From Acidobacteriota bacterium (GTDB lineage Bacteria > Acidobacteriota > Terriglobia > Terriglobales > Acidobacteriaceae), in contig QIAJ01000036.1 of NCBI GenBank assembly GCA_003225495.1, forward strand, positions 15,332 through 65,318: DNA of 49,987 nt. The letters run 5' to 3'. Below are positions 25,454 through 33,109 of this stretch, one piece after another. Made by a program: the position numbers and the translations under genes. Numbering within the stretch: the stretch's first letter is position 1; every line of letters starts with the position of its first letter. The notes beneath the pieces are model-generated. The model was not told where the DNA came from. It searched no databases and worked only from the letters and a program-made list of their open reading frames with translations.

Positions 25454-26635
25454 ATGCCAGCCATCAAATTCCGCGGTGTCGATTTCATCGCTTTCGATTC
25501 ATTGTTGAGCGATGACGAGCGCCTGGTGCGAGACACGGCGCGCAAGTTCATCGAAGATAACCTCATTCCCATCATTGAAGAGTGCAACCGGGCTGGACGT
25601 TTTCCCCGCGAACTCGTGAAGCCTATGGCCGACCTGGGATTCTTCGGCGCTTCGCTCGAAGGTTACGGATGCGCGGGCATGTCGAACGTGGAATACGGAT
25701 TAGTCACGCAGGAACTGGAGCGGGGCGATTCTGGCGTGCGTTCGTTCGTCAGCGTGCAGTCGGCACTGGTGATGTATCCCATTTACGCCTTCGGCAGCGA
25801 CGAACAAAAAAATACATGGCTGCCCGCCATGCAGAAAGGCGAAAAGCTGGGATGCTTCGGATTGACCGAACCGGGCTTCGGATCCAATCCGGGCGGCATG
25901 CGCACCCGCGCCAAGAAGGTTGGAAAAGAGTACATCCTGAACGGCGAGAAGATGTGGATCACGTCGGGCTCGATCGCCGACGTTGCCGTAATCTGGGCCA
26001 AAGTCGAAGATGAAAATGACAAAGTGCGCGGATTCCTGGTTGAGACCGACCGTTCCGGTTTCAAGGCCGACGACATTCACGGCAAGTGGTCGCTGCGGGC
26101 GTCGGTGACGTCGGGGCTTTCGTTGCAAGATGTTCACATTCCGGAATCGAACTTGCTGCCAAAGAGCGGCGGGCTGAAGTCTCCGCTAATGTGCCTGAAT
26201 CAGGCGCGCTACGGAATTTCATGGGGAGCGATCGGCGCAGCAATGGCCTGCTACGACTGCGCGCTGCAATATTCGCTGTTGCGCAAACAGTTCCGCGATC
26301 AGCCCATCGCCTCACACCAGTTGGTGCAGGAAAAACTGGCTTGGATGATCAACGAGATCACCAAAGCGCAACTGCTCGTCTTGCAGGTCGGACGTCTGAA
26401 AGATGCCGGTAAAGTCGAGCACCAGCACATCTCGATGGCCAAGCGAAATAACGTCTGGATGGCGCTGGAGTGCGCCCGCATGTCGCGCGACATCCTCGGC
26501 GCCAACGGCGTCGCCGACGACTACCCGATCATGCGTCATCTGATGAACCTGGAAAGCGTGAAGACCTACGAGGGGACGCACGACATTCATACGCTGATCA
26601 TCGGGGCCAGTGTTACGGGGATCGACGCGTTCTAG
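25454..26635 (+). CDS. Acyl-CoA dehydrogenase, glutaryl-CoA dehydrogenase-like
   Basis: A 393-residue FAD enzyme of the acyl-CoA dehydrogenase family. CFGLTEPGFGSNPGGMRTRA is the first family signature, with FAD-contact KMWITSGSIADV after it. The C-terminal KTYEGTHDIHTLIIG matches glutaryl-CoA dehydrogenase, including the catalytic Glu in TYEGT. The segment GVRSFVSVQSALVMYPIYAF matches the glutarate-binding Arg region of that enzyme. It would therefore oxidise and decarboxylate glutaryl-CoA to crotonyl-CoA in lysine/tryptophan breakdown; other short-chain dehydrogenases are possible. I start at the ATG at 25454; a GTG at 25448 is in frame. A GGAG lies 9 nt upstream. No other degradation genes are adjacent. 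Confidence 0.88.
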   Translation: MPAIKFRGVDFIAFDSLLSDDERLVRDTARKFIEDNLIPIIEECNRAGRFPRELVKPMADLGFFGASLEGYGCAGMSNVEYGLVTQELERGDSGVRSFVSVQSALVMYPIYAFGSDEQKNTWLPAMQKGEKLGCFGLTEPGFGSNPGGMRTRAKKVGKEYILNGEKMWITSGSIADVAVIWAKVEDENDKVRGFLVETDRSGFKADDIHGKWSLRASVTSGLSLQDVHIPESNLLPKSGGLKSPLMCLNQARYGISWGAIGAAMACYDCALQYSLLRKQFRDQPIASHQLVQEKLAWMINEITKAQLLVLQVGRLKDAGKVEHQHISMAKRNNVWMALECARMSRDILGANGVADDYPIMRHLMNLESVKTYEGTHDIHTLIIGASVTGIDAF

Positions 26636-26671
26636 AGTTGGGAGCGCCACACCAGTTGGGAGCGCCACACC
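26636..26671. repeat. Tandem duplication of an 18-bp unit
   Basis: AGTTGGGAGCGCCACACC occurs twice head-to-tail (26636-26653 and 26654-26671), directly after the acyl-CoA dehydrogenase stop codon and 15 nt before the stop of the convergent secreted-protein gene. The two copies are identical, which points to a recent duplication. Confidence 0.95.
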
Positions 26672-26686
26672 GAATTTTCGATTGAT

Positions 26687-28147
26687 TTAGTTCCGGCTGG
26701 CCCCATCGGAAGAAGTTCCCGCCGGCGCCGTCGCACCCGGTCGCGTTCCAATCCCAATTTCCATCGCCGTATTCTTCGGGAATACCACTTCTTGTCCGCG
26801 CGAGAGGAAGTGAGAGTAGACCGACATCCCCGCTCCATATGCGCCCATGGTGTACCCGAAAGCCCGCGAATGTACTAGGGCTCCGGTGATCATGCCGACT
26901 AACTTGAATCCCGCGGCGCCCCCGGCAATGCGGTTACCGGTATTGCCGGCGCTTCCGGTGCCGACCCCATCGGAGTCGCCGTGCAGAGAGACAGCCGCCA
27001 GTCCTAGCGACACGGTGGTCGCAAGATAACGTGACTTCGACGTCGTTGCCTCCGCGCCGCCTTCGGAGTCGAGTTTCACATTCGCATCTTTTCCAGCCTG
27101 CACGCCTTCGAGAGTTGCATGCACCTTCTGTTCAAGCCCGTCCGGCGGCACGAGTTCAAGAAATGCGATGCGCAGTTGTCCATTTTTCTTCAAGCGGCGC
27201 GCCGGCTGCACCTGGCGAACCGTGCCCTTCAGGCGGCTGCCTTGTGGCATGATCAATTTGTCGCCGTCAAACAGAGGCCGGGCGAGAATCGCCTCGACAT
27301 CTTGTCCCTTCTGCGCGGTGGCGGACGACAATGGCGTAAGCAGCCGGGCGCGAACGACGGCACCCTCCGGCAGCGGCCCGCCGAGAGACGCAATTGCCTG
27401 CGGCGTCATCTCTTCACTGCCAAAATCGAGCGGATCGTCTAATTCCGCGAAGTACACCGTCCCCGCCGGAATGTATTGCCCGTGAACCGGCAGCTGTGCC
27501 TCGGCATACCGTTCCAGCCGGTGCACTCTCCCCGGCGTCTTCAGTTGCTTCATTGCATCGTCCCACTGCTGCCGAGCCTGCTCCTTCGCCTCTTTGGTTT
27601 TTTCGGCGGCTTTGTCCTTGATACTTTTCTTGTCCTTCGTTTCCGGAGCGGTCACGAACTGCACAACCTGTCCCGAGTCCGGAGTGACGCTGGTGTGGAG
27701 CGGCAGATGCCTGCCGCCGGGCAGCACCAGTTCCTCAAAGCCAATTTCAACGCTGCGCAACGGAGTAAAATCCGCATTCAAAACCGACAGGGTGCGCTTG
27801 CCGGCGGATATCGCTTCGATCTTGGTGACTTCCCCGTTGACCTCGGATCCAACCGGCACTACCAACCGATCGAGCGCATAAATCGGTTCCACGACACGGC
27901 CGTGGATCGGTTGGCCGACTTTCCTGATTCGGACTTCCCGATCGAGAGCCACTTGCAGTGACGCGCCTTGCGGCACCGTTAAGGGAACCGTTTGTAGGGA
28001 CGAAACCTGAGGTGAAACGACCGCTTCCGCGGCGGGCTTGCGGGCAGAACCCGGCAGCAACTGGGGTACGGGTGCTTCCTGGGCCGGAGTTATGTCCACG
28101 CAGGCGAGCGCAAATACAACAAGGCAGAGTATTCTGGGAAAGTTCAT
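26687..28147 (-). CDS. Large secreted protein, function unknown
   Basis: A 486-residue exported protein (signal peptide ending near ITPAQ). Twin structures near residues 60-145 and 275-350 share a pattern of hydrophobic strand, Leu-Pro-x-Gly and charged loop (LVVPVGSEVNGEVTKIEAIS; LIMPQGSRLKGTVRQVQPAR). These recall the TrbI/VirB10 beta-barrel motif, but I see no VirB10-like outer helices. A Lys/Glu-rich helix at 185-210 and a Gly/Ala-rich segment with a hydrophobic stretch near residues 370-450 follow. I cannot name a function; the two similar LPxGS motifs suggest a duplicated barrel. The gene converges on the acyl-CoA dehydrogenase gene. Confidence 0.75.
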   Translation of the reverse strand: MNFPRILCLVVFALACVDITPAQEAPVPQLLPGSARKPAAEAVVSPQVSSLQTVPLTVPQGASLQVALDREVRIRKVGQPIHGRVVEPIYALDRLVVPVGSEVNGEVTKIEAISAGKRTLSVLNADFTPLRSVEIGFEELVLPGGRHLPLHTSVTPDSGQVVQFVTAPETKDKKSIKDKAAEKTKEAKEQARQQWDDAMKQLKTPGRVHRLERYAEAQLPVHGQYIPAGTVYFAELDDPLDFGSEEMTPQAIASLGGPLPEGAVVRARLLTPLSSATAQKGQDVEAILARPLFDGDKLIMPQGSRLKGTVRQVQPARRLKKNGQLRIAFLELVPPDGLEQKVHATLEGVQAGKDANVKLDSEGGAEATTSKSRYLATTVSLGLAAVSLHGDSDGVGTGSAGNTGNRIAGGAAGFKLVGMITGALVHSRAFGYTMGAYGAGMSVYSHFLSRGQEVVFPKNTAMEIGIGTRPGATAPAGTSSDGASRN

Positions 28148-28207
28148 GTTGGCTTTCCATGAGTATAACGCCGAGAATTACCCAGCGCCGTCGACTTGCG
28201 AACTAGT

Positions 28208-28590
28208 CTAGAGCGAGAGGTTAAGCGTGTCCCACCCTACACAACTTACTCGTAACTCGGCCAGCAACTCATACGCGCGCCGAAGGTGGAATTACGATAC
28301 TGCCACCTACCACCAGTGCGACATTGGATTGCTTCTTCCTGCTCCGCCGAGGTCACACCTAACCGGTACGACTGAATGATGTGGTAGTTGATGCAGTCAT
28401 CGCAACGCAAGCAGGCCGAGGCGACCAGCCCCATTAACTCTTTGTACTTGGAGAAAGTATTCTGGTCGATGTTGTAGAAGCGCTTGACCGAAAGTTGTCA
28501 GCTTTGTCGACGTTCTCGTTCAGGCGAGTGCGAGTATCGAGAAAATTGCGGGCTATAGCGCTCTTTTCCGCGACTTGCTCGTCGGAGAAA
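28208..28590 (-). pseudogene. Carboxymuconolactone decarboxylase-family remnant, several frameshifts
   Basis: Three reading frames each hold a piece of one CMD/AhpD-like protein. Near 28490-28590: EKSAIARNFLDTRTRLNENV. Then a shift, and 28330-28490 reads VKRFYNIDQNTFSKYKELMG followed by LVASACLRCDDCINYHIIQS, which includes the CxxC and His of the family. Another shift near 28320-28330 gives ALVVGGSIVIP. A third, consistent with loss of 2 nt after 'ATTCCA', gives LRRAYELLAELRV ending at a stop at 28208. A normal CMD protein reads these in one frame. At least three indels over about 350 bp point to true decay rather than a single sequence error. Confidence 0.72.
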
Positions 28591-28644
28591 AGATACGTTG
28601 GCTCCGTGCGCCATTCATACCCCGAAAGGGTAACAAAAACAGTG

Positions 28645-29193
28645 TCACCGTTCGGGCGACGCGGCTGATGGTCGCGAGTTGATAGCAGATGTCCTGCAGT
28701 CAACTCCCCGTAACGCAGCGTTCATCATTTGCGAGATGCAATCGTCTTGCAGATGCGGTACAGCGGGCGATGCCGGCTTGTTTCGGAGTTGCGCCGCTTT
28801 TATGGGAGCAATTTCGTGGGTGCGTCGGACAATCTCTTCGAGCATGCGTTTCTGCCGCTCTGGAACCAAAAGGTGCTGCACAGCAAGCCGCATGGCAGCA
28901 ACCGCAAATTTTCCTTCGTTCCACTTTTCCAGATAGATAGTTCCGTTTCCTGAGGAATCGTCAATGGTGAAGCGCTCGGCTTTCTCGCCGAGAACAAGCT
29001 TCATGCGAAAAGCATTTTCCAAAGCGCCAGGAGAATGAAATTCCGATTCCAGCACCCGGTTGGTGGTCAGAAAGAGCACTCGTGCCTGCTGTTCGGGCAT
29101 GTCGAGATGCCCGTGATTTTCAATCTCCAATTGCGCCCACGCCAGCGAACTCGCCGCCAGCAATAACACACTCATCAAATGCACTGCCAGCAT
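28645..29193 (-). CDS. Small secreted protein, C-terminus possibly frameshifted
   Basis: A 182-residue protein starting at the ATG at 29193 (SD GAGG upstream; the frame is open to 29256). A signal peptide MLAVHLMSVLLLAASSLAWA is followed by a hydrophilic protein with no motif I know (LEIENHGHLDMPEQQARVLF, later KRMLEEIVRRTHEIAPIKAA). Near the end, after DDCISQMMNAALR, the frame becomes low in quality (TSAINSRPSAASPER). One base less in the GGGG run (plus strand CCCC, 28706-28709) gives a better continuation: LRELTAGHLLSTRDHQPRRP, then NGDTVFVTLSGYEW. The 3' end may thus be altered. No function assigned. Confidence 0.6.
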   Translation of the reverse strand: MLAVHLMSVLLLAASSLAWAQLEIENHGHLDMPEQQARVLFLTTNRVLESEFHSPGALENAFRMKLVLGEKAERFTIDDSSGNGTIYLEKWNEGKFAVAAMRLAVQHLLVPERQKRMLEEIVRRTHEIAPIKAAQLRNKPASPAVPHLQDDCISQMMNAALRGVDCRTSAINSRPSAASPER

Positions 29194-29501
29194 AAAGACC
29201 TCGCGATTGCGCCCGCCAACCTCGGACGATGGCTGTGCACGGCCAGTCGTTCGCATAGAGACGGCTCAGATGTTGAAAGGGGAGCGTCAATAGCGTTGGG
29301 TTGAAATTTATTGCTGTCACTAACATCGACGAAAAGTTTTGTGGACTTCACAAACGCACAGACAGCAGCATCGCTGCTGTTTGTGAACAGGATATCCTCC
29401 GGAATACCTCCGCTTCGCTTCCCGTTCCCGTTGGTTTATAGTCGTGAGCCGCAGGCCGGTCGCCGCTAGCGGCGAGTGGCCTATTCATTTGGAGGGCACT
29501 C
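29194..29501. promoter_or_regulatory. Leader and promoter region of glpX
   Basis: This gap separates the leftward small secreted protein gene from glpX. It contains CGCCGCTAGCGGCG (29461-29474), a perfect 14-bp palindrome that ends 16 nt before the glpX Shine-Dalgarno GGAGGG (29491-29496). It could be an operator or a leader hairpin. No other structure stood out. Confidence 0.4.
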
Positions 29502-30536
29502 ATGTCATCTCAAAATGCTCCCGGAGCGCGTCCCAAGAGCTTCGGGGAAAATCTAGAGAGCGATCTCGCGCTTGAATTCTTGCGAGTCGTCGAGAATGCA
29601 GCGATCGCGTCGGCGCGCACCATGGGTCAGGGAGACCGTCCCCTAAGTGACCAGGTTGCCACCGAAACCATGCGCAAAGTCATGGACACGATTCCGATGC
29701 GCGGGACGATCGTGATCGGCGAGGGCGAACGGGATGAAGCTCCCATGCTGTATATCGGTGAACAGGTCGGCGGAGCGTTTCCGGACGGCCGTGATGTTCC
29801 GAGCGTGGACATCGCAGTCGATCCGCTCGAAGGCACCAATCTCTGCGCCACCGGCGCTCCCGGATCCATTACAGTTCTCGCCGCCTCTGAGAAGGGCGGC
29901 CTGCTCCACGCTCCGGATTGCTACATGGAAAAAATCGTCGTCGGGCCGTCGTGCAAGAATGCAGTTGAACTCGATGCCCCCGTCGCCGATAACCTTCGCA
30001 ACATCGCTCGCCGAATGCATCGAGGGGTGGACGACCTGGTAGTCATGGTCCTCGACCGTCCGCGCCACGAAAAGCTCATTGCCGACATTCGGAAAGCGGG
30101 AGCCCGCATCAAGTTGATCGGCGATGGTGATCTCTCGGCCGGTATCGCAGCCGCCGTAATCGGCACCGGAGTTCATGTCGTTATGGGATCGGGAGGCGCA
30201 CCCGAAGGCGTTATCACAGCTGCGGCCATCCGCTGCCTGAACGGCTATATGCAGGGACGCCTCGTCATCAACAAGCCGGAACTTGAGGAACGCATCGCCA
30301 AGATGGGGATTAAAGACAAGAACCGCATCTACGAAGCTGAGGATTTGGCCCCCGGCAAGCAAATGATTTTTGCTGCCACCGGCGTAACCGAGGGCGCGCT
30401 GCTTAAGGGCGTTCGCTTCTTCGGGGAGGGCGAACGAACGTCGTCCGTGATTCTGACGTTGAAAACCGGCAAGGTCCGGTTTATCGAGAGCATCCACCTA
30501 GACAAAGGCCCTGATGTAAAGGTGAGGTTCGCGTAG
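29502..30536 (+). CDS. glpX: Class II fructose-1,6-bisphosphatase (GlpX type)
   Basis: Gluconeogenic enzyme that hydrolyses fructose 1,6-bisphosphate. At 344 residues it fits class II FBPases. Motifs are [20 protein letters not shown] at the N-terminus, [20 protein letters not shown] with metal/substrate residues, and [20 protein letters not shown]. Later [15 protein letters not shown] [20 protein letters not shown] and the C-terminus [18 protein letters not shown] are typical. No class I FBPase is present in the window. GGAGGG at 29491 is its ribosome-binding site. It stands alone, followed by an inverted-repeat region and the sigma operon. Confidence 0.97.
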   Translation: MSSQNAPGARPKSFGENLESDLALEFLRVVENAAIASARTMGQGDRPLSDQVATETMRKVMDTIPMRGTIVIGEGERDEAPMLYIGEQVGGAFPDGRDVPSVDIAVDPLEGTNLCATGAPGSITVLAASEKGGLLHAPDCYMEKIVVGPSCKNAVELDAPVADNLRNIARRMHRGVDDLVVMVLDRPRHEKLIADIRKAGARIKLIGDGDLSAGIAAAVIGTGVHVVMGSGGAPEGVITAAAIRCLNGYMQGRLVINKPELEERIAKMGIKDKNRIYEAEDLAPGKQMIFAATGVTEGALLKGVRFFGEGERTSSVILTLKTGKVRFIESIHLDKGPDVKVRFA

Positions 30537-30551
30537 GCAAGGTCAAGGGTC

Positions 30552-30633
30552 AGAGGTCACTGGTCACAGGAAAGAACCACGTCAGCATTGAGTAACCCAT
30601 TCTGTGACCTGTCACCCATGACGTGTGACCTCT
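30552..30633. repeat. Nested inverted repeat between glpX and sigma operon
   Basis: AGAGGTCAC (30552-30560) pairs with GTGACCTCT (30625-30633), and the inner GGTCACAG (30562-30569) pairs with CTGTGACC (30602-30609). The GTCAC/GTGAC words recur across the region. It may reduce read-through from glpX, though there is no T-run. Confidence 0.75.
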
Positions 30634-30668
30634 TCTCACTGCTACAATGCCTAGCTTCATGATTCAAG

Positions 30669-30698
30669 GGAACTTCCTGCCCCACAGAGACGTATCTG
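30669..30698 (+). promoter_or_regulatory. ECF-type promoter of the sigma-factor operon
   Basis: GGAACTT (30669-30675) is a perfect ECF/sigmaE -35 element. Counting GGAAC, a 17-nt spacer leads to CGTATC (30691-30696), a common ECF -10 (CGT). The promoter lies ahead of the operon that encodes an ECF sigma factor, so the operon probably switches itself on. Transcription would start near 30703, which argues against translation from the GTG there. Confidence 0.7.
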
Positions 30699-30780
30699 TT
30701 GTGTGTTGTTGAGCCAAACAATCGCGCTCGGCGCAAACGCACGGTTTACAGGACGAGCGAGGGGTTCCGGAGAATACCGG

Positions 30781-31380
30781 TTGGATGAGGCCCAAGTCGT
30801 CGGATTGCTGGTCCGTCGCTGCATTGCCGGCGACTCGGCGGCCTGGGAGGAGATCGTCCAGCGATATCATCGGCGCATTTACAACATCTGCTACCGCTTC
30901 GCAGGGACCTCCGATGACGCCCAGGATCTGACCCAGGAAGTCTTCATCAAGATGTACCGCACACTCAATACTTTTGACGTAGGTAAGGGCGCTTTCATGA
31001 CCTGGGTTACCACCGTCACGCGCAACCTGCTGGTCGACCATTTCCGCAAGACCAAGCACGATCGGATGACCGACTCTCTGGATACCGTTCCCTCGGAACA
31101 TGAAGATGCACAACCACTTTCCTCCCAGATCGCCGACCCCTCGCGATCGGCGGACGACCACGTCCAAAGCCGTGAAACCCGCGAAGTGGTCCACCAGGCG
31201 CTCCAGAAGCTCTCCCCCGAGCTCCGGGAAGCCGTCATCTTGAGGGATCTGCAAGATATGGATTACAAAGAAATTGCAGGCGCTCTAAAGGTTCCGGAAG
31301 GAACCGTGAAGTCCAGAATTAACCGGGGGCGTGCGGAACTTGCGCGCCTACTTCAACGTACATATAGGCAGGTGATGTGA
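30781..31380 (+). CDS. ECF sigma factor (sigma70 family, RpoE-like)
   Basis: A 199-residue sigma factor. Region 2 reads DSAAWEEIVQRYHRRIYNIC, then AQDLTQEVFIKMYRTLNTFD and TWVTTVTRNLLVDHFRKTKH. Region 4 reads ALQKLSPELREAVILRDLQD with MDYKEIAGALKVPEGTVKSR, a helix-turn-helix. I start at TTG 30781 (LDEAQVVGLLVRRCIAGDSA) because GGAG lies 8 nt upstream and family members begin there; the frame is open to a GTG at 30703, which coincides with the likely transcription start. The stop overlaps the next start (TGATG). The anti-sigma gene follows, a classic pair. It should direct transcription of this operon and perhaps more targets. Confidence 0.93.
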   Translation: MDEAQVVGLLVRRCIAGDSAAWEEIVQRYHRRIYNICYRFAGTSDDAQDLTQEVFIKMYRTLNTFDVGKGAFMTWVTTVTRNLLVDHFRKTKHDRMTDSLDTVPSEHEDAQPLSSQIADPSRSADDHVQSRETREVVHQALQKLSPELREAVILRDLQDMDYKEIAGALKVPEGTVKSRINRGRAELARLLQRTYRQVM

Positions 31381-32135
31381 TGCCAGGCGAAACCAAACAC
31401 GGGATGGAGTGCAGCATGTTCGAGGCTCTGCTTAGCGAGGCCATCGATGGCCAGCTAAGCGCCTCCCGCATGCAGATCTTCGAAGCGCACGGACGCGTCT
31501 GCACCATCTGTGGTCCTCTGCTCGCCGATGCTGTCGCCGGCCGGCAATGGCTCAAGTCACTCGAGGAAGTCGAACCTCCGGCTTACCTCATCAACAGCAT
31601 TCTGGCGGCGACCACCGGAATATCGAGCGCCCGGCTGCATGCCGCCGCGCCCGAGCGTCGCACCGGGATCGCGGGGCGCGCCCGGCAGTGGTGGAACTCG
31701 TTTGTCACCCCGACTGCTGCATTCGTTCGCCAGCCTCGTTTCGTGATGTCGTTCGGGATGATCTTCTTCTCGTTCTCGCTGGCCTTGAGTGCGGCGGGCG
31801 TGAAGCCATCCGATGTGGCGAAGATCGACGTTCGACCTTCGGCCCTTAAGCGGACGTACTACACCACGCAGGGCAAGGTCGTGAAGTTTTACGAGAATAT
31901 CCGTTTCGTGTATGAAATCGAATCCCGGGTGCGCGAGTTCAAGAAGTCAACGACTCCCGCCGAACCCGGACCAGCGAAGCCTAACCAAAACCGCAAGAAC
32001 AACAACGATACAAGTGGACAGCCAGACCAGAAACAGGAGCGAAATTATTCCCGTGAAGAGAACCAGCCGGTGTTGGCCGGCCTGCCGGATCTGCCACCTG
32101 ACGTGACGGTGACCACGAACAGGAGGTTCGTATGA
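31380..32135 (+). CDS. Membrane-bound zinc-finger anti-sigma factor
   Basis: A 251-residue protein. The N-terminal ~50 residues are a zf-HC2 (ZAS) domain: ECSMFEALLSEAIDGQLSAS, with the His-x3-Cys-x2-Cys motif in FEAHGRVCTICGPLLADAVA. This is the zinc-binding module that holds ECF sigma factors. A single membrane helix near residues 120-142 (FVMSFGMIFFSFSLALSAAG) separates it from a basic/Pro/Gln-rich extracytoplasmic tail with few motifs. It thus fits a class of anti-sigma factors that release sigma on a periplasmic or redox signal. Its start overlaps the sigma gene stop, and its own stop overlaps the B-box gene start. Confidence 0.9.
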   Translation: MPGETKHGMECSMFEALLSEAIDGQLSASRMQIFEAHGRVCTICGPLLADAVAGRQWLKSLEEVEPPAYLINSILAATTGISSARLHAAAPERRTGIAGRARQWWNSFVTPTAAFVRQPRFVMSFGMIFFSFSLALSAAGVKPSDVAKIDVRPSALKRTYYTTQGKVVKFYENIRFVYEIESRVREFKKSTTPAEPGPAKPNQNRKNNNDTSGQPDQKQERNYSREENQPVLAGLPDLPPDVTVTTNRRFV

Positions 32136-33109
32136 ACTGCGCCAATCATGCTGATACATCAGCAGTGGCCTATTGCCGCACTTGCGGTAAAGCACTGTGC
32201 GCGAACTGCACACGTCCAGTCAAAGGCGTGATCTATTGTGAGGATTGCCTGGGAGCGAAAATGGCAGGCACGGCGCCCACACCATCCGCTTCCTTTGCGC
32301 CGAATGCTCCTGGAGCACCCGGCTACACTTCCACCCCGGCCGTTCCATCGGGCTCGGGGCCAAATCCTGCGTTGGCAGGAATTCTCGCCGGCTTTTTTCC
32401 CTTTGGCGTAGGCGCCGTATACACCGGTCAATATGCCAAGGGACTCGCGCATCTGGTTATTTTCGGATTGCTGGTTGCGGGAGCAAGTTCCAACGAGCAC
32501 GGCGGCAGTGAAATGCTCGGCGTCATCTGCGGACTCGGCATTGCATTCTTTTACGTCTACCAAATCATTGACAGCGTTCGTTCGGCGCGCGCCCTGCAAT
32601 TGGGTCACGCTCCTCCGGACCCCTTCAACCTCGCGCAAACTTTCAGTGGGGGAGATCGGATCGATGCCAAGAGAATCCCGACCGGGGCAGTCATACTGAT
32701 TCTGGTGGGAGTCTTTTTCCTGCTGCACACGCTCGGGCTCTCGGAGTTCGGGGTCAATCGTTTCTGGCCAATCCTGCTGATTGTTCTGGGCGGTTGGATG
32801 TTCGCGCGAAACTTTGGCCTTCTCGGCGAAACAAATTCCGCGATGGGTCCCCGATGCCATACGCGGCGTTTGATGGGGCCCGCAATTCTAACTACGGTCG
32901 GAATTCTGTTCCTGCTGTCGGAATTGCGAGTTGCCTATTTCGACCGCACCTGGCCGATCATCATTCTCGTGATTGGAGCTGTGAAGTTGTTGCAAAGCTC
33001 AGCCATGGGCGTCGGTCCCAGCAATCCTCCCGGCCCTGGCGTTGGACCCACTTCTGGCGGGGGAACGGTTGTACCACCAGCTCCTCCGAGTGAGGTGAGT
33101 CATGGCTAG
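32132..33109 (+). CDS. B-box zinc-finger membrane protein with LiaI/LiaF-like repeats
   Basis: A 325-residue protein. A B-box-type zinc finger at residues 1-40 (CANHADTSAVAYCRTCGKAL, then CANCTRPVKGVIYCEDC) is followed by a Pro/Ala linker, then two TM helices (LAGILAGFFPFGVGAVYTGQ; LGVICGLGIAFFYVYQIIDS). Two DUF5668/LiaI-LiaF-type units come next: AVILILVGVFFLLHTLGLSE with FWPILLIVLGGWMFARN, and AILTTVGILFLLSELRVAYF with WPIIILVIGAVKLL. The tail is Gly/Pro-rich. It sits third in the sigma operon, overlapping both neighbours. LiaI/LiaF-like proteins report or dampen envelope stress; here the zinc finger would face the cytoplasm. Confidence 0.85.
   Translation: MNCANHADTSAVAYCRTCGKALCANCTRPVKGVIYCEDCLGAKMAGTAPTPSASFAPNAPGAPGYTSTPAVPSGSGPNPALAGILAGFFPFGVGAVYTGQYAKGLAHLVIFGLLVAGASSNEHGGSEMLGVICGLGIAFFYVYQIIDSVRSARALQLGHAPPDPFNLAQTFSGGDRIDAKRIPTGAVILILVGVFFLLHTLGLSEFGVNRFWPILLIVLGGWMFARNFGLLGETNSAMGPRCHTRRLMGPAILTTVGILFLLSELRVAYFDRTWPIIILVIGAVKLLQSSAMGVGPSNPPGPGVGPTSGGGTVVPPAPPSEVSHG

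Noticed and set aside
28434..28703. 89-codon ORF as an independent gene
   Set aside because: Its end turns into shadow sequence exactly where another frame picks up the CMD protein, so it is part of the frameshifted remnant.
29643..30497. Minus-strand ORF of 284 codons over glpX
   Set aside because: Antisense shadow of glpX, which has all family motifs.
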